Shown: one piece after another, positions 7,093-17,311 of the stretch
Numbering within the stretch: position 1 is the first letter of the stretch
Layout: each line of letters opens with the position of its first letter
Source of the DNA: Weissella confusa
Lineage (GTDB): Bacteria; Bacillota; Bacilli; Lactobacillales; Lactobacillaceae
DNA: 32,696 nucleotides
Direction of reading: 5' to 3'
Assembly: GCF_004766315.1 (NCBI RefSeq)
Contig: NZ_PVSN01000063.1
Coordinates: forward strand, 1 to 32,696
Notes under the pieces: model-generated
What the model was told of the DNA's origin: nothing
Databases searched by the model: none
Seen by the model: the letters and a program-made list of their open reading frames with translations, nothing else
Made by a program: the position numbers and the translations under genes

Positions 7093-7455
7093 TTAGATGT
7101 TCAATGCCAAGGCAATCAAAGCCAATAATGCTGGCAAACCTTGTACAAAGATAATTTTGCGTGCTGCCGTCAAACTACCGTAAACAGCCACAATCACAAT
7201 GTAAGCCATCTCCAACTTCAACATGATGTCTTGCGCTGATCCGTGAATGACAACCAACGTCAACAAAATCAACACACCAAACATTCCGTTGTAAATTCCT
7301 TGGTTACCCAACAATGAGCGTACTTCAGGCATCTTTGTGATGTTTTCGTCTAGTTCAAATGTCTCAGCTTGCTTTGCCGGCTTGCCAAACATTTCCAATC
7401 CCATAATGTATAAGGCCTCAAGTGCGACCAGTACCGTCAAAATCGTTCCTACCAT
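7093..7455 (-). CDS. DUF1304 family membrane protein
   Basis: This is a 120-residue protein with four hydrophobic helices at about residues 2-22, 55-73, 80-98 and 103-119. The GNQGIYNGMFG stretch after a soluble loop is the hallmark of DUF1304, a small integral membrane family of unknown function. Length and helix pattern are normal for the family. It stands alone, with its own terminator. The start (ATGGTAGG) is preceded by GGGAGATATATACG, an acceptable but not ideal binding site. Confidence 0.82.
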   Translation of the reverse strand: MVGTILTVLVALEALYIMGLEMFGKPAKQAETFELDENITKMPEVRSLLGNQGIYNGMFGVLILLTLVVIHGSAQDIMLKLEMAYIVIVAVYGSLTAARKIIFVQGLPALLALIALALNI

Positions 7456-7526
7456 CGTATATATCTCCCATTAAATCTATTCCACAAATCTCACTAGTTC
7501 ATTAGTCTACCATGTTGGCAGGTAAA

Positions 7527-7564
7527 TGAAAAGCGCAGTGCCCCATATGTGAGACACTGCGTTC
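7527..7564 (-). terminator. Terminator of the bgl operon
   Basis: On the minus strand, CGCAGTG and CACTGCG pair around a 14-base loop and are followed by CTTTTC. It lies directly after the 6-phospho-beta-glucosidase stop. Confidence 0.75.
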
Positions 7565-7570
7565 AATTTA

Positions 7571-9001
<1,431 letters not shown>

Positions 9002-9036
9002 TTAACCGGTTCCCCTTAATTCTCTTAATCTCTCGT

Positions 9037-10965
9037 TTATGCCAATGATGCGTCAGCTGCAACAGCCGTTTGTGCATCGTCTTCCTTCTCGTGGTGGAAG
9101 ACTTCCATGACATGATCCTTGAATGAAACGTTACCAGGCTCTACTGGCGTAACGCCCTTAAATTCGTCTGTGTTCGTAATAACAACAACCCTCGTCGTAG
9201 GCAAACCGGCAGCCTTGATGGCGTCCAAGTCAGCATGCAACAATTCAGTTCCAACTTCAACGCGGTCACCAGCAGCAACCAATGCTTCGAATGGCTCACC
9301 GTTTAGTGAAACCGTGTCCAAACCAACGTGAATCAAAACTTCCATACCGTGATCATCAGTCAAACCGATCGCATGCTTCGTTGGGAAGACCGTCGTAACC
9401 GTTCCAGCAATTGGTGAAACAACCTTACCGTCAACTGGCTCGATTGCCATACCCTTACCTAGCAAGCCCTTTGAGAAGACTTCATCAGCAACATCGTGCA
9501 AGCCCATAACGGCACCCTTCATTGGGGCCATCACCTTAACGCTAGCTGGCGTAACCATATCAGCTTCATCATCCTCAACTGGGATATCTTCGAAGCCAAG
9601 AATCAACGTCAATGCGAATGACACAACAACTGAGATTGCCATAACTGCTGCAATCCACAAAATGCTCGTTGGGTTGTCCTTATCAATAAATTGAACTGAC
9701 GTGAACAAACCAGGTGCAGCCATTGAGTGTGATGCCAAGCCGGCCAAACCAGCCACGGCACCTGCGATAAATCCAGTAATAACTGAAGCAATCATTGGTC
9801 GCTTCAAACGAATTGCCACACCGTACAAGGCTGGCTCAGTGATATCAGCAATCAAAGCTGATGAAGCAGCTGCCAAGGCAGTTTGACGCAATTCGCGGTT
9901 CTTCGTCTTAAAGGCAACGGCAAATGAGACACCACCAAGTGACATGTTGGCACCGATTTCAGAAGGCATAACCATGGCTTCTGAACCAGTCTCGGCAATC
10001 GTCGTCACAATCGTTGGCGTGAACACACGGTGCATTCCCGTCATAACCAACAAAGGCCAGATAGCACCAACAATCGCAACAGCCAACCAACCTAGCTTAC
10101 CGTGGATACCGTAAACAACAGCTGAGATACCGTTACCTAGCCAAACACCAGCAGGTCCGACGATTGAGATTGCGATAACCGCACCAACCAACAAGATCAA
10201 CATTGGCTTCAAGAAGTTCTTCGTTACAAGTGGCGTGATGCGATCAACACCAGCTTCGATGTAACGTAGCAACCATGACATAACAATGGCTGGAATAATC
10301 GTGTACGTGTACTTAACTGACGTGATTGGCAACATTGCCAACGTTACGGCTTGCCCTTCAGCAGCCTTAGCCATCAAGTCCATGAACACTGGGTGCACCA
10401 TCAAACCTGCAATGGCAACAGCCAAGTACGTGTTCGTACCAAACTTCTTTGATGCTGAAACAGCAACCAAGATTGGCAAGAAGAAGAATGCCGCATCACC
10501 AATCGTGTTCAACAAAACGTACGTTGAGTTCGTTTCACCAACAACACCAGTCATTAGCAACAACATTGCCAACAACTTAACCATTGACCCACCGATGATG
10601 GCTGGAATCAAAGGCGTCATTGTTCCGATAATGGCATCCAAAATCGTCATACCGACGCGCTTCAACGTCCACTTTTGCTTTGGTTGTTCGCTGGCGTCGA
10701 CCGTAGCCCCACCATCAACACCAAGTGCCAAAATTTCCTTGTAAGCAGCAGCCACGTTGTTACCAATAATGAATTGGTATTGACCACCTTGCTTAACCAA
10801 TCCCATAACACCTGGGATGTTCTTTACAGTTTCATCACTAGCCTTTGCTTCATCTTTCAAAATAAAGCGCAAACGTGTCATGCAGTGCGTCAGATTAGTA
10901 ACGTTTCCTACGCCGCCGACAGCATCAACCACGCTGCTAGCAAGCTTCTTAAAATCTTGAGCCAT
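9037..10965 (-). CDS. bglP: Beta-glucoside PTS transporter, EIIBCA
   Basis: This three-domain PTS permease takes up and phosphorylates beta-glucosides. EIIB is at about residues 1-90, with the phospho-Cys C28 in NLTHCMTRLRF. EIIC is at about 105-460, with roughly ten helices and the GITEPALYG-like DITEPALYGV motif. EIIA is at about 485-620, with the FPTKHAIGLT and LIHVGLDTV motifs; the phospho-His is about H546. At 642 residues it is a full glucose/glucoside-family EII. AGGTG lies eight bases upstream of the ATG. No BglG/LicT antiterminator gene is in the window; control appears to be through cre sites in the promoter region. Confidence 0.94.
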   Translation of the reverse strand: MAQDFKKLASSVVDAVGGVGNVTNLTHCMTRLRFILKDEAKASDETVKNIPGVMGLVKQGGQYQFIIGNNVAAAYKEILALGVDGGATVDASEQPKQKWTLKRVGMTILDAIIGTMTPLIPAIIGGSMVKLLAMLLLMTGVVGETNSTYVLLNTIGDAAFFFLPILVAVSASKKFGTNTYLAVAIAGLMVHPVFMDLMAKAAEGQAVTLAMLPITSVKYTYTIIPAIVMSWLLRYIEAGVDRITPLVTKNFLKPMLILLVGAVIAISIVGPAGVWLGNGISAVVYGIHGKLGWLAVAIVGAIWPLLVMTGMHRVFTPTIVTTIAETGSEAMVMPSEIGANMSLGGVSFAVAFKTKNRELRQTALAAASSALIADITEPALYGVAIRLKRPMIASVITGFIAGAVAGLAGLASHSMAAPGLFTSVQFIDKDNPTSILWIAAVMAISVVVSFALTLILGFEDIPVEDDEADMVTPASVKVMAPMKGAVMGLHDVADEVFSKGLLGKGMAIEPVDGKVVSPIAGTVTTVFPTKHAIGLTDDHGMEVLIHVGLDTVSLNGEPFEALVAAGDRVEVGTELLHADLDAIKAAGLPTTRVVVITNTDEFKGVTPVEPGNVSFKDHVMEVFHHEKEDDAQTAVAADASLA

Positions 10966-11007
10966 TAGCTTTCACCTCAAATATATCCTTAAACATCTTT
11001 ATTACTT

Positions 11008-11036
11008 AATTAATGTTAGCGTTTACATTCAGTCAA
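11008..11036 (-). promoter_or_regulatory. bgl promoter with an embedded cre site
   Basis: On the minus strand, TTGACT (11036-11031), 17 bases and TTAATT (11013-11008). The spacer contains TGTAAACGCTAACA (11027-11014), a full match to the CcpA consensus TGWAARCGYTWNCW. CcpA bound there would block polymerase, so the operon should be shut off by preferred sugars. Confidence 0.75.
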
Positions 11037-11062
11037 AATTTGGGCTAAATATGACCAAAATA

Positions 11063-11076
11063 TGAAACCGCTTACT
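11063..11076 (-). promoter_or_regulatory. Second cre site upstream of bgl
   Basis: AGTAAGCGGTTTCA on the minus strand is a good match to cre, with only its ends less typical. It lies about 35 bases upstream of the bgl -35 box. Confidence 0.6.
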
Positions 11077-11449
11077 ATTGACTAGTACTTATTTCTGTGC
11101 TTTCAGTGAACTTGCAGAATTGTGTTATGTAACTGTCATGAAAAGGTTGGTAGTGGTTTGTGTCGACGCGTTGCGTCGAGGCATGGAATTTGGTTGGGGT
11201 AGCGGTGCTCCGTCCTACAATATAAGCTGGTGGCAACGGAGTCCCATTCTCCCTAAGCCTCAGCGTATTTCCGCGCCTGTCGGCTTGAAATCCACTGCTG
11301 CTAAGTGATAATTGGTGCTCCTGTCCTTGCTTTGTCACCGGCTAATATCGCAGTATCTCCGCACCACCACCCCAACCAAATACCATACCAGCAGCCAAGA
11401 TGTACTATTCTTTCCGAGATCAACATCCACCGCAAACCAACCAAACGAC
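11077..11449. other. Gene-poor, GC-richer segment, unassigned
   Basis: Open frames on both strands lack good start sites and resemble no family I know. The part at about 11140-11340 is clearly richer in G+C than the other spacers. It contains a tight hairpin (TCGACGC, GTT, GCGTCGA; about 11162-11178) and a longer-range CTCCGT/ACGGAG pair (about 11209 and 11239). It could be the remains of a gene or element, or a structured RNA. I cannot choose between these. Confidence 0.3.
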
Positions 11450-11488
11450 AAAAATAAAAGCCATACTGCGTATCCGCAATATGGCTTT
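11450..11488 (-). terminator. Strong terminator in the gene-poor region
   Basis: On the minus strand, AAAGCCATATTGCG and CGCAGTATGGCTTT pair with at most one non-standard pair and are followed by TATTTTTG. It should end a transcript coming from the cre-bearing promoter at 11777-11805. Confidence 0.8.
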
Positions 11489-11770
11489 AGGTTATGGTTG
11501 ACGACCCACAAAATATTTTTGATTGTGAAAGCGTTGATGTTGATAAAGAGTCGTCGCATCACCCTCTTGCTGCTCGAATTTTCTGGAAAGAAATTATATC
11601 GTTCTAGTGTTTTCTGAAGGAGAAGAGTTTTCAGCTAGTTTTAGATATTGAACTATGTTTTCAAGCAGCAAGAGTGAGATATGACGGCGTGATACCAACT
11701 AGGGCCCCATCCCTTCTACGCTTTTAATTAATGTCTACCAAATGTTACGTTCCCCCGTGTCTTTAACACA
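11450..11770 (-). ncRNA. Candidate CcpA-controlled non-coding transcript
   Basis: A good promoter overlapped by a cre site (11777-11805) and a strong terminator (11450-11488) frame about 320 nt without a convincing gene. Inside is a near-perfect inverted repeat: TCACCCTCTTGCTGCTCGAA at about 11559-11578 and its complement at about 11660-11680. A nested stem of the CTAG..CTGAA/TTCAG.CTAG kind lies between the arms. An ATG-started frame (from about 11559) has only a weak binding site and reads straight through the terminator, so it is probably not coding. The transcript could be a regulatory RNA or a decayed gene that kept its promoter. Confidence 0.4.
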
Positions 11771-11776
11771 TTTATT

Positions 11777-11805
11777 ATTGTAAGCGGTTTCAAATCAAAT
11801 GTAAA
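11777..11805 (-). promoter_or_regulatory. Promoter with overlapping cre, no obvious gene
   Basis: On the minus strand, TTTACA (11805-11800), 17 bases and TACAAT (11782-11777). The complement, TGTAAGCGGTTTCA at 11779-11792, is a full cre match overlapping the -10 box. A second, weaker copy (TGTAAACCCTTTCA) follows at 11800-11813. The promoter points away from rny. Confidence 0.6.
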
Positions 11806-11865
11806 CCCTTTCATTAACTTTTATTTTTAAATATCTATCAAAATTTCTAAAAACCCAGTCTAAAC

Positions 11866-11900
11866 AAAAACAGCGAACCGCCGAGGCAGTTCGCTGTTTT
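11866..11900 (-). terminator. rny terminator
   Basis: On the minus strand, AAAACAGCGAACTGCC pairs with GGCGGTTCGCTGTTTTT, directly after the rny stop. Confidence 0.9.
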
Positions 11901-11905
11901 CGTTA

Positions 11906-13468
11906 TTATTTCGCATATTCCACTGAACGTGATTCGCGGATAACCGTGACCTTAATGTGGCCTGGGTAATCCAAATCGTGTTCAATTTGGTTCTTGATGT
12001 CGCGGGCCAAAACAGTTGCTTCCAAATCAGAAACAGCAGCTGGCTCAACGATAACACGAACCTCACGACCCGCTTGGATCGCGAATGACTTTTCAACACC
12101 ACTGAAGTCATTGGCAATGGCTTCAAGTTGTTGTAGTCGTTGAACGTAGTTTTCAAGTGACTCTGAACGCGCTCCTGGTCGTGCAGCTGAAATTGAATCA
12201 GCGGCTGCAACCAAGACGGCGATAACAGACTCAGCTTCCACGTCACCGTGGTGTGAGGCAATGGCATTAATCACAACTGGACGTTCCTTGTACTTCTTGG
12301 CCAATTCTGCACCAAGTTCTACGTGAGAACCGTCAACTTCATGATCGATTGCCTTACCAATATCGTGTAATAATCCTGCGCGCTTGGCAAGCGTAACGTC
12401 TTCACCTAACTCAGCAGCCAACATGCCTGTTAGTTTAGCGACTTCAATTGAGTGTACGAGCACGTTTTGTCCATAACTCGTACGGTAGTTCATGCGACCG
12501 ATTGTCTTAATCAAGTCAGGGTGCATGTTGTGAATGCCCAAATCAAAGATTGTTTGTTCACCAACTTCACGGATGTACTCATCCATTTCCTTACGGGCCT
12601 TTTCAACCATCTCTTCAATGCGAGCTGGGTGAATGCGACCGTCGGCAATCAACTTCTCCAAAGCATTCTTCGCAATTTCACGACGAACCGGATCAAATCC
12701 ACTCAATACGACTGCTTCTGGCGTATCATCGATAATCAAATCAATACCAGTAACCGTCTCGATGGCACGAATGTTTCGACCTTCACGACCGATAATTCGT
12801 CCCTTCATGTCATCGTTAGGCAACGTCACAACTGATACCGTTGTTTCGGCAACCATGTCTGCAGCAGAACGTTGGATGGCGCTAACCACCAAGTTCTTAG
12901 CCCGCTTTTCAGCTTCGGCTGCAGCTTGCTCTTCGCTTTCCTTAATCATAACGGCACGTTCAGAAACCAAAGCTTCCTTTGTCTCTGACAAGATTTGCTC
13001 ACGAGCGTCTTCACGACTCAAGCCTGCAATCTCGACCAACTTCGCTTCGCGTTCTGTAATTAATTCTTCAGCACGCTTTTGCTTATCGTTGACACTTTGT
13101 CGTTGGTGATCAAGTTTCGTTTCCTTTTCCGAAATGACTTCTTCACGCTTTTGCAATGAAGCATCCTTTCGGTCCAATACAGATTCACGACTTACCAGAC
13201 GCTCTTCTTGTGACTTCACTCCCGCACGGCGGTCTTGTAGTTCACGTTCAATGCGTTCTTGGTAACGTTGGCTTTCATCTAGCGCTTCGACGATGGCAGT
13301 CTTTTTCATCTGCTCAGCATCGTTAGCGGCTTGAATCGTAATATCTGATGCGGTTTGGCGTGCAATGGTTAGCGAGTGATTAATGCGAGTCTTCGCAACT
13401 TGATAACCAATCGCAACGCCAATTACGATTGCGACAAGCGACAGCAGGATGATCATTGCAATGTTCAT
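11906..13468 (-). CDS. rny: Ribonuclease Y
   Basis: This membrane-anchored endoribonuclease starts mRNA decay in Firmicutes. It has an N-terminal helix (residues 3-22) and a long coiled coil (about 25-200, rich in Glu, Arg and Lys). The KH domain carries [22 protein letters not shown] (starting near 227), and the HD domain carries the metal-binding HD at 368-369 ([12 protein letters not shown]). At 520 residues it has the standard length. The start at 13468 has AGGAG eight bases upstream; an in-frame ATG eleven codons earlier has none. It is transcribed alone, with its own terminator. Confidence 0.96.
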   Translation of the reverse strand: MNIAMIILLSLVAIVIGVAIGYQVAKTRINHSLTIARQTASDITIQAANDAEQMKKTAIVEALDESQRYQERIERELQDRRAGVKSQEERLVSRESVLDRKDASLQKREEVISEKETKLDHQRQSVNDKQKRAEELITEREAKLVEIAGLSREDAREQILSETKEALVSERAVMIKESEEQAAAEAEKRAKNLVVSAIQRSAADMVAETTVSVVTLPNDDMKGRIIGREGRNIRAIETVTGIDLIIDDTPEAVVLSGFDPVRREIAKNALEKLIADGRIHPARIEEMVEKARKEMDEYIREVGEQTIFDLGIHNMHPDLIKTIGRMNYRTSYGQNVLVHSIEVAKLTGMLAAELGEDVTLAKRAGLLHDIGKAIDHEVDGSHVELGAELAKKYKERPVVINAIASHHGDVEAESVIAVLVAAADSISAARPGARSESLENYVQRLQQLEAIANDFSGVEKSFAIQAGREVRVIVEPAAVSDLEATVLARDIKNQIEHDLDYPGHIKVTVIRESRSVEYAK

Positions 13469-13600
13469 CTTGTATCTCCTGTCTATAGAGTTGACTTTCA
13501 TGTCAAATCAATAGTGTTTTTTTGCGCTTTATTAACACATGTTTCATTTTAGGCTTTTCCACAACATAAGTCAATTTATAGCGGAATTGCTGTAGGTTAC

Positions 13601-13640
13601 AAAAAGCCCGTCATATCAACCTTTCGGGGACATGACGCGC
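13601..13640 (-). terminator. Terminator of the pseudo-P-type ATPase gene
   Basis: On the minus strand, a stem of the GCGCGTCATGTC / GATATGACGGGC type around a CCCCGAAAGG loop is followed by TTTTT. Confidence 0.8.
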
Positions 13641-13666
13641 CATATGTTTCACGTTGTAATCATTTG

Positions 13667-15247
13667 TTAATTTTCGGGTGCAACTACGGCCCGCAAAGTT
13701 AATGACAAGACCAAACGAATGATTGTTGCGACAATTGGTGCCATGAACAACCAAGGTGTAACAAAGATACCAAGGCCTGCAGCAATCAACACAATTAGCA
13801 AGACAACCACGCTTGTCCAGAGCAAAACTTTTGTGTCCGCTCCTAGCAAAGCGTCAGTTGTATCCCACAACTTTGGCAAGTCAGTCATCGTTTCAACGTG
13901 GACGTCAGCAATCATATCTTCCTTGCCAACAGCCACCGTCAACATTGGTGCCACTTCTTCTGGGACAGCTTGGTTCGTAATCAACATTGACTCACCATCG
14001 TTAACCCACTCGGCTTGCTTGGCAGCCTTTTCATCAGGCGTCAAATCAGTCGCTGGTTCTGATAACGTCCCCATTAGCTTCGTTAATTGTTGGACTGATC
14101 CAGATGTATCAGCCGTTGCAATGTACGTTGTAATGCCACGCTCACGGAAGAAACGGTCGATTGGCAAGACAGCCTTACTCATTGACGTACCAAACGTCAT
14201 GACACCGACAACTTGCATGCTATCAACCACATAGCTGACAGAATTACCAAGGTCCTTATACATTGCCAAGACGTCTTCATCTACCGTGTAATCATTCGCT
14301 AAGACGAATGCTGCTGAGACAACCGCAAAGTGTTCATTCAAAATCACACCTTGGATACCAGCATTTGGAATAAGTTCCACTTCGCTAGCGCTTGAAGGAT
14401 AAACACCACGTTCTTCAGCAAACGCCAAAATATTCTTAGAAAGCACACCGTTAACTGGTTCAACCAAGCCAGTCACAATACCAAGAATGTCAAAATCGCT
14501 GTAACGGTCGTCCAAAGACATCACGGAAGTCACCGTCACGTCATCACTAGTCAATAAACCAGTCTTTTCAACGACAGCATGGTTCACATCACGTACTTCA
14601 TCAAGTGCGTGTGGATTTTGGAAGGTCACCCCTTCCTTAGCTAGCGCACGCAAAATGCGGAAGCGACGCCAACCAGCCCAGAAAGCTGGCCAGCGTGGAT
14701 CAACGACTAGCAATACTGATGTTGCGACCGTCAAACCTGATTGCCAGTTCAACGTTAGGCCGAAGAAAATCAAGGCGTAAATTGCCAAAACCACAACCAA
14801 CCACGTCAAACGACGCGTTGCTTGTTTCATGACATCATCTAGCGGAATCGCACGTTCACGACGTTGCAACAAACCAAACGTTAGCAACAAAATCGTCAAC
14901 CCGCCCAACATAACGGGCAACGTCATGGTCTTCAAGAAGTCACCGGCAACTGGTTGCTTGTAAATCCAAGCAGTCGTTGCCAACCAAAGTGTTTGACCAA
15001 TCAATGGCACCCACAATGTTGTGAGTCCCTCTTCTTGGCGTTGGCGCCATGCTTGCATCCCCACGCGCACATCAACCACAATCACAAACACCGTCGCGAT
15101 TGCAAAGGTAGCCATCATATAATGTGGTACTGACAAATCCAAAAACGGACTCATGCCTAGTAACACTGGCATTATCAGCGCCGTCAAAACTGTCAAAACC
15201 ACCCCAACAATTGCATATCTGAGATAACGAAGCTGTAATGTTAACAT
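13667..15247 (-). CDS. P1B-ATPase-like membrane protein without catalytic residues
   Basis: This 526-residue protein aligns by eye with the second half of CopB-like metal ATPases but is catalytically dead. In the transporter helix the CPH/CPC motif is replaced (LLVVDPRWPAFW, about 179-190). The phosphorylation motif DKTGTLT has become EKTGLLT (E227 in place of Asp). TGDN has become TADT (about 378-381), and no GDGxND box remains. The spacing AKEGVTFQNPHALDEVRDVNHAVVEKTG still follows the ATPase pattern. Helices lie at about 13-30, 42-60, 78-93, 107-126, 146-183, 474-494 and 498-520. AGGAG lies nine bases upstream of the ATG. The frame is clean, so it is not a decayed gene in the usual sense. 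It may act as a structural or sensing pseudoenzyme. Confidence 0.72.
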   Translation of the reverse strand: MLTLQLRYLRYAIVGVVLTVLTALIMPVLLGMSPFLDLSVPHYMMATFAIATVFVIVVDVRVGMQAWRQRQEEGLTTLWVPLIGQTLWLATTAWIYKQPVAGDFLKTMTLPVMLGGLTILLLTFGLLQRRERAIPLDDVMKQATRRLTWLVVVLAIYALIFFGLTLNWQSGLTVATSVLLVVDPRWPAFWAGWRRFRILRALAKEGVTFQNPHALDEVRDVNHAVVEKTGLLTSDDVTVTSVMSLDDRYSDFDILGIVTGLVEPVNGVLSKNILAFAEERGVYPSSASEVELIPNAGIQGVILNEHFAVVSAAFVLANDYTVDEDVLAMYKDLGNSVSYVVDSMQVVGVMTFGTSMSKAVLPIDRFFRERGITTYIATADTSGSVQQLTKLMGTLSEPATDLTPDEKAAKQAEWVNDGESMLITNQAVPEEVAPMLTVAVGKEDMIADVHVETMTDLPKLWDTTDALLGADTKVLLWTSVVVLLIVLIAAGLGIFVTPWLFMAPIVATIIRLVLSLTLRAVVAPEN

Positions 15248-15274
15248 AATCCATAACTCCTCAAGATTTTAGAA

Positions 15275-15309
15275 TAAAAAAATAACCGCGCCCAATGGAC
15301 ACGGTTATC
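15275..15309 (-). terminator. Terminator of the tRNA cluster
   Basis: On the minus strand, AACCGTG and CGCGGTT pair around a nine-base loop and are followed by ATTTTTTTATT, just after the last tRNA-Ser. Confidence 0.82.
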
Positions 15310-15313
15310 AGTA

Positions 15314-15403
15314 AGGAGAATGTGGGATTCGAACCCACGCGCCGCTTTCACGACCTGACGGTTTTCAAGACCGTTCCCTTCAGCCAGACTTGGGTAATTC
15401 TCC
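15314..15403 (-). tRNA. tRNA-Ser(UGA), copy 1
   Basis: A class II tRNA with a long variable arm (about 90 nt). The anticodon loop CTTGAAA gives anticodon UGA. The acceptor stem is GGAGAAT/ATTCTCC, and the T arm has GTGGGTTCGAATCCCAC. CCA is not encoded. It is almost identical to the other serine tRNA 115 bases upstream. Confidence 0.93.
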
Positions 15404-15408
15404 ATAAA

Positions 15409-15482
<74 letters not shown>

Positions 15483-15517
15483 ATAATAAAATTAAATTGT
15501 GACATCAGCGATGTCAA

Positions 15518-15607
15518 AGGAGGATGTGGGATTCGAACCCACGCGCCGCTTTCACGACCTGACGGTTTTCAAGACCGTTCCCTTCAGCCAGACTTGGGTA
15601 ATCCTCC
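15518..15607 (-). tRNA. tRNA-Ser(UGA), copy 2
   Basis: The same serine tRNA as copy 1 except for one acceptor-stem pair: GGAGGAT/ATCCTCC instead of GGAGAAT/ATTCTCC. The change is compensated on both strands of the stem. It is the first gene of the cluster. A small GACATC/GATGTC hairpin (15501-15515) separates it from tRNA-fMet. Confidence 0.93.
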
Positions 15608-15643
15608 AAAACATGTAAGTTACTTATCGCAACCACATGTAAT

Positions 15644-15672
15644 ATAATACGCATTTGCCTATTAAATGTCAA
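15644..15672 (-). promoter_or_regulatory. Promoter of the Ser-fMet-Ser tRNA cluster
   Basis: On the minus strand, TTGACA (15672-15667), 17 bases and TATTAT (15649-15644), about 40 bases ahead of the first tRNA. Confidence 0.82.
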
Positions 15673-15696
15673 CACTTTTGTTGAAGCAATTTAATT

Positions 15697-17163
15697 TTAC
15701 TTTTTCAACTGACGTGTTGCCCAGACATTCGTCAAGACAGCCCCCAACATCAACAAGGCACCAACCCAGTAAATATTGTGCAAGCCAAATGTCATGATGT
15801 CGCGCAATGGCGCAATGTGACTAGCTGGCAAGTTCTTTGCTGTGTTTGGATCAATCAATTGATTCAACTCGGCAAAGTGCAAGTTGTGGTGTGACTGCAA
15901 TGCAATCGACATTGACACATTAAGAACAACACCATAAACAGTTGTCATCATCGTTTGAACCATAGCACGGGCCAAGTTGTTAAATGACGTGGCCATACCA
16001 ATTTGGCTTGGCTCAACTGTTTGTTGGGCCATCACCGTTGAGGCCGTAATCGTTGAACCCATCGTCAAACCGAAAATCAATCCAGTTGCTAGGAACAAAA
16101 CGAATGGCGCATCCCCTGGCATAACAGCCAACATGATGGCATAAAGCATACCAACAAACAAACTAAACTTAAAGAGGTATTGGGCACTGTGCTTAGCCAA
16201 AACGCGACCAGCAATCACGGCACCGAACATCCAAACAACAGAACTTGACGTGACAACGAATCCAGCAACTGATGGCTTCATGCCACCAAGTGCTTGCATC
16301 CACGTTGGCAAGTAAATATTGTATGCAATGATAAATCCAGCAGTCAAACCAGCGATTGTATTGGTAGCTGTGAAGTCAACTGACTTAAACATCTTCAAAT
16401 CAATCAATGGCTCTGGCGCCTTACGCTCACGCTTGATGAACAAGATCAAACCAAGTACTGAGGCGACGAAGAAAATCACCATCAACAACCAGTTTGCTTC
16501 TGAAATCATTTGCAAACCAAGCAACAAACCAACGATAAATACTGACATCTAAAGGACACCTGGATAGTCAATAATAGCTTGGCGCTTTTCAAAGGTATCT
16601 TTATAGAAGAAAATTAAAATAGCAATCGTGATAATGCCAATTGGCAAATTAATAAAGAATACCCAGTGCCATGACAAGTTTTGAACCAAATAACCACCAA
16701 CTAGTGGTCCAACCATTGAGGCGACACCCCACGCAGTTGAATTCAAGCCCATGATCGAGGCACGCTTTTCGATTGGATAAAGGTCAGCCAAAATCGTAAA
16801 GGCAACTGGCATAATACCACCAGCACCAATACCTTGAATAGCACGCCAGAAGATCAAAGTTCCCATGCTATCCGATACACCACTCATCATTGAACCAATC
16901 AAGAAAATGATTAATCCAGATAGCATCGCCGGCTTGCGACCAATCAAATCTGATAACTTACCATAGATTGGCGTTGCCACGGCAGTCATCAACATATAAA
17001 TACTGAATACCCAGCTCATCAACTTAATGCCGTGCAACGATCCAATGATTGTTGGCATAGCTGTTAAGATAACAGTTCCCTCAATAGCTGACATAAAGGT
17101 TGATAGCAGGATGGCCGCCGTAATCAATCCGACGTACTTTGGCTTTGCTTCCATCTTGTTCAC
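15697..17163 (-). pseudogene. EmrB/QacA-type MFS drug exporter, interrupted by in-frame TAG
   Basis: This is a 14-helix proton-driven multidrug exporter of the DHA2 type. The first 204 codons (MNKMEAKPKYVGLITAAILL) carry motif A (GKLSDLIGRKPAML), the motif-C region (WGVASMVGPLVGGYLV) and WHWVFFINLPIG, all typical of the family. A TAG at 16549-16551 then interrupts IDYPGVL, and the same frame continues directly as MSVFIVGLLLGLQM for another 283 codons. No base is lost, so this is a nonsense mutation and not a frameshift. The ATG right after the TAG has AGGTG eight bases before it. Re-initiation could therefore make a second half-protein. Read through, the product would be 488 residues, a normal length. 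The substrate cannot be told. Confidence 0.8.
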
Positions 17164-17299
17164 CTGCTTTCTTTTGTTCGACTTATTATTCTAACATTTT
17201 GTAAGCTGAGTAGCGGGTTTAAGGTCCCAATATAAAAAATCACAGTAATTTGACTCATATTTGGCACTTTTTAGTTAGAGGCTCAAATTTACAGCATAC

Positions 17300-17305
17300 T
17301 ATAAT
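17300..17305 (+). promoter_or_regulatory. -10 box of a candidate small RNA
   Basis: A perfect TATAAT on the plus strand. No good -35 box lies at the usual distance, so an activator or a weak promoter would be needed. It leads into a structured region ending in a strong terminator. Confidence 0.4.
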
Positions 17306-17311
17306 CATTCA

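Noticed and set aside
11075-11338. Overlapping 87- and 76-codon ORFs on opposite strands
   Set aside because: Neither has a convincing ribosome binding site or a recognisable domain, and both sit in the GC-richer segment where stops are rare.
11525-11538. cre-like TGAAAGCGTTGATG
   Set aside because: Three mismatches at conserved 3' positions and no promoter next to it.
11335-11562. 75-codon minus-strand ORF with hydrophobic stretches
   Set aside because: It has only a weak, badly spaced start site and runs through a strong terminator; the KPYCGYAVWLLFL part is simply the terminator hairpin read as protein.
11643-11668. CRISPR repeat-like GTTTTAGATATTGAACTATG
   Set aside because: Only one copy, no spacers and no cas genes; resemblance to type II repeats is limited to GTTTTAGA.
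13480-13500. TTGACATGAAAGTCAA upstream of rny as promoter or operator
   Set aside because: The spacing to TATAGA is only 13 bases and the start would fall in the ribosome binding site; the palindrome may be fortuitous.
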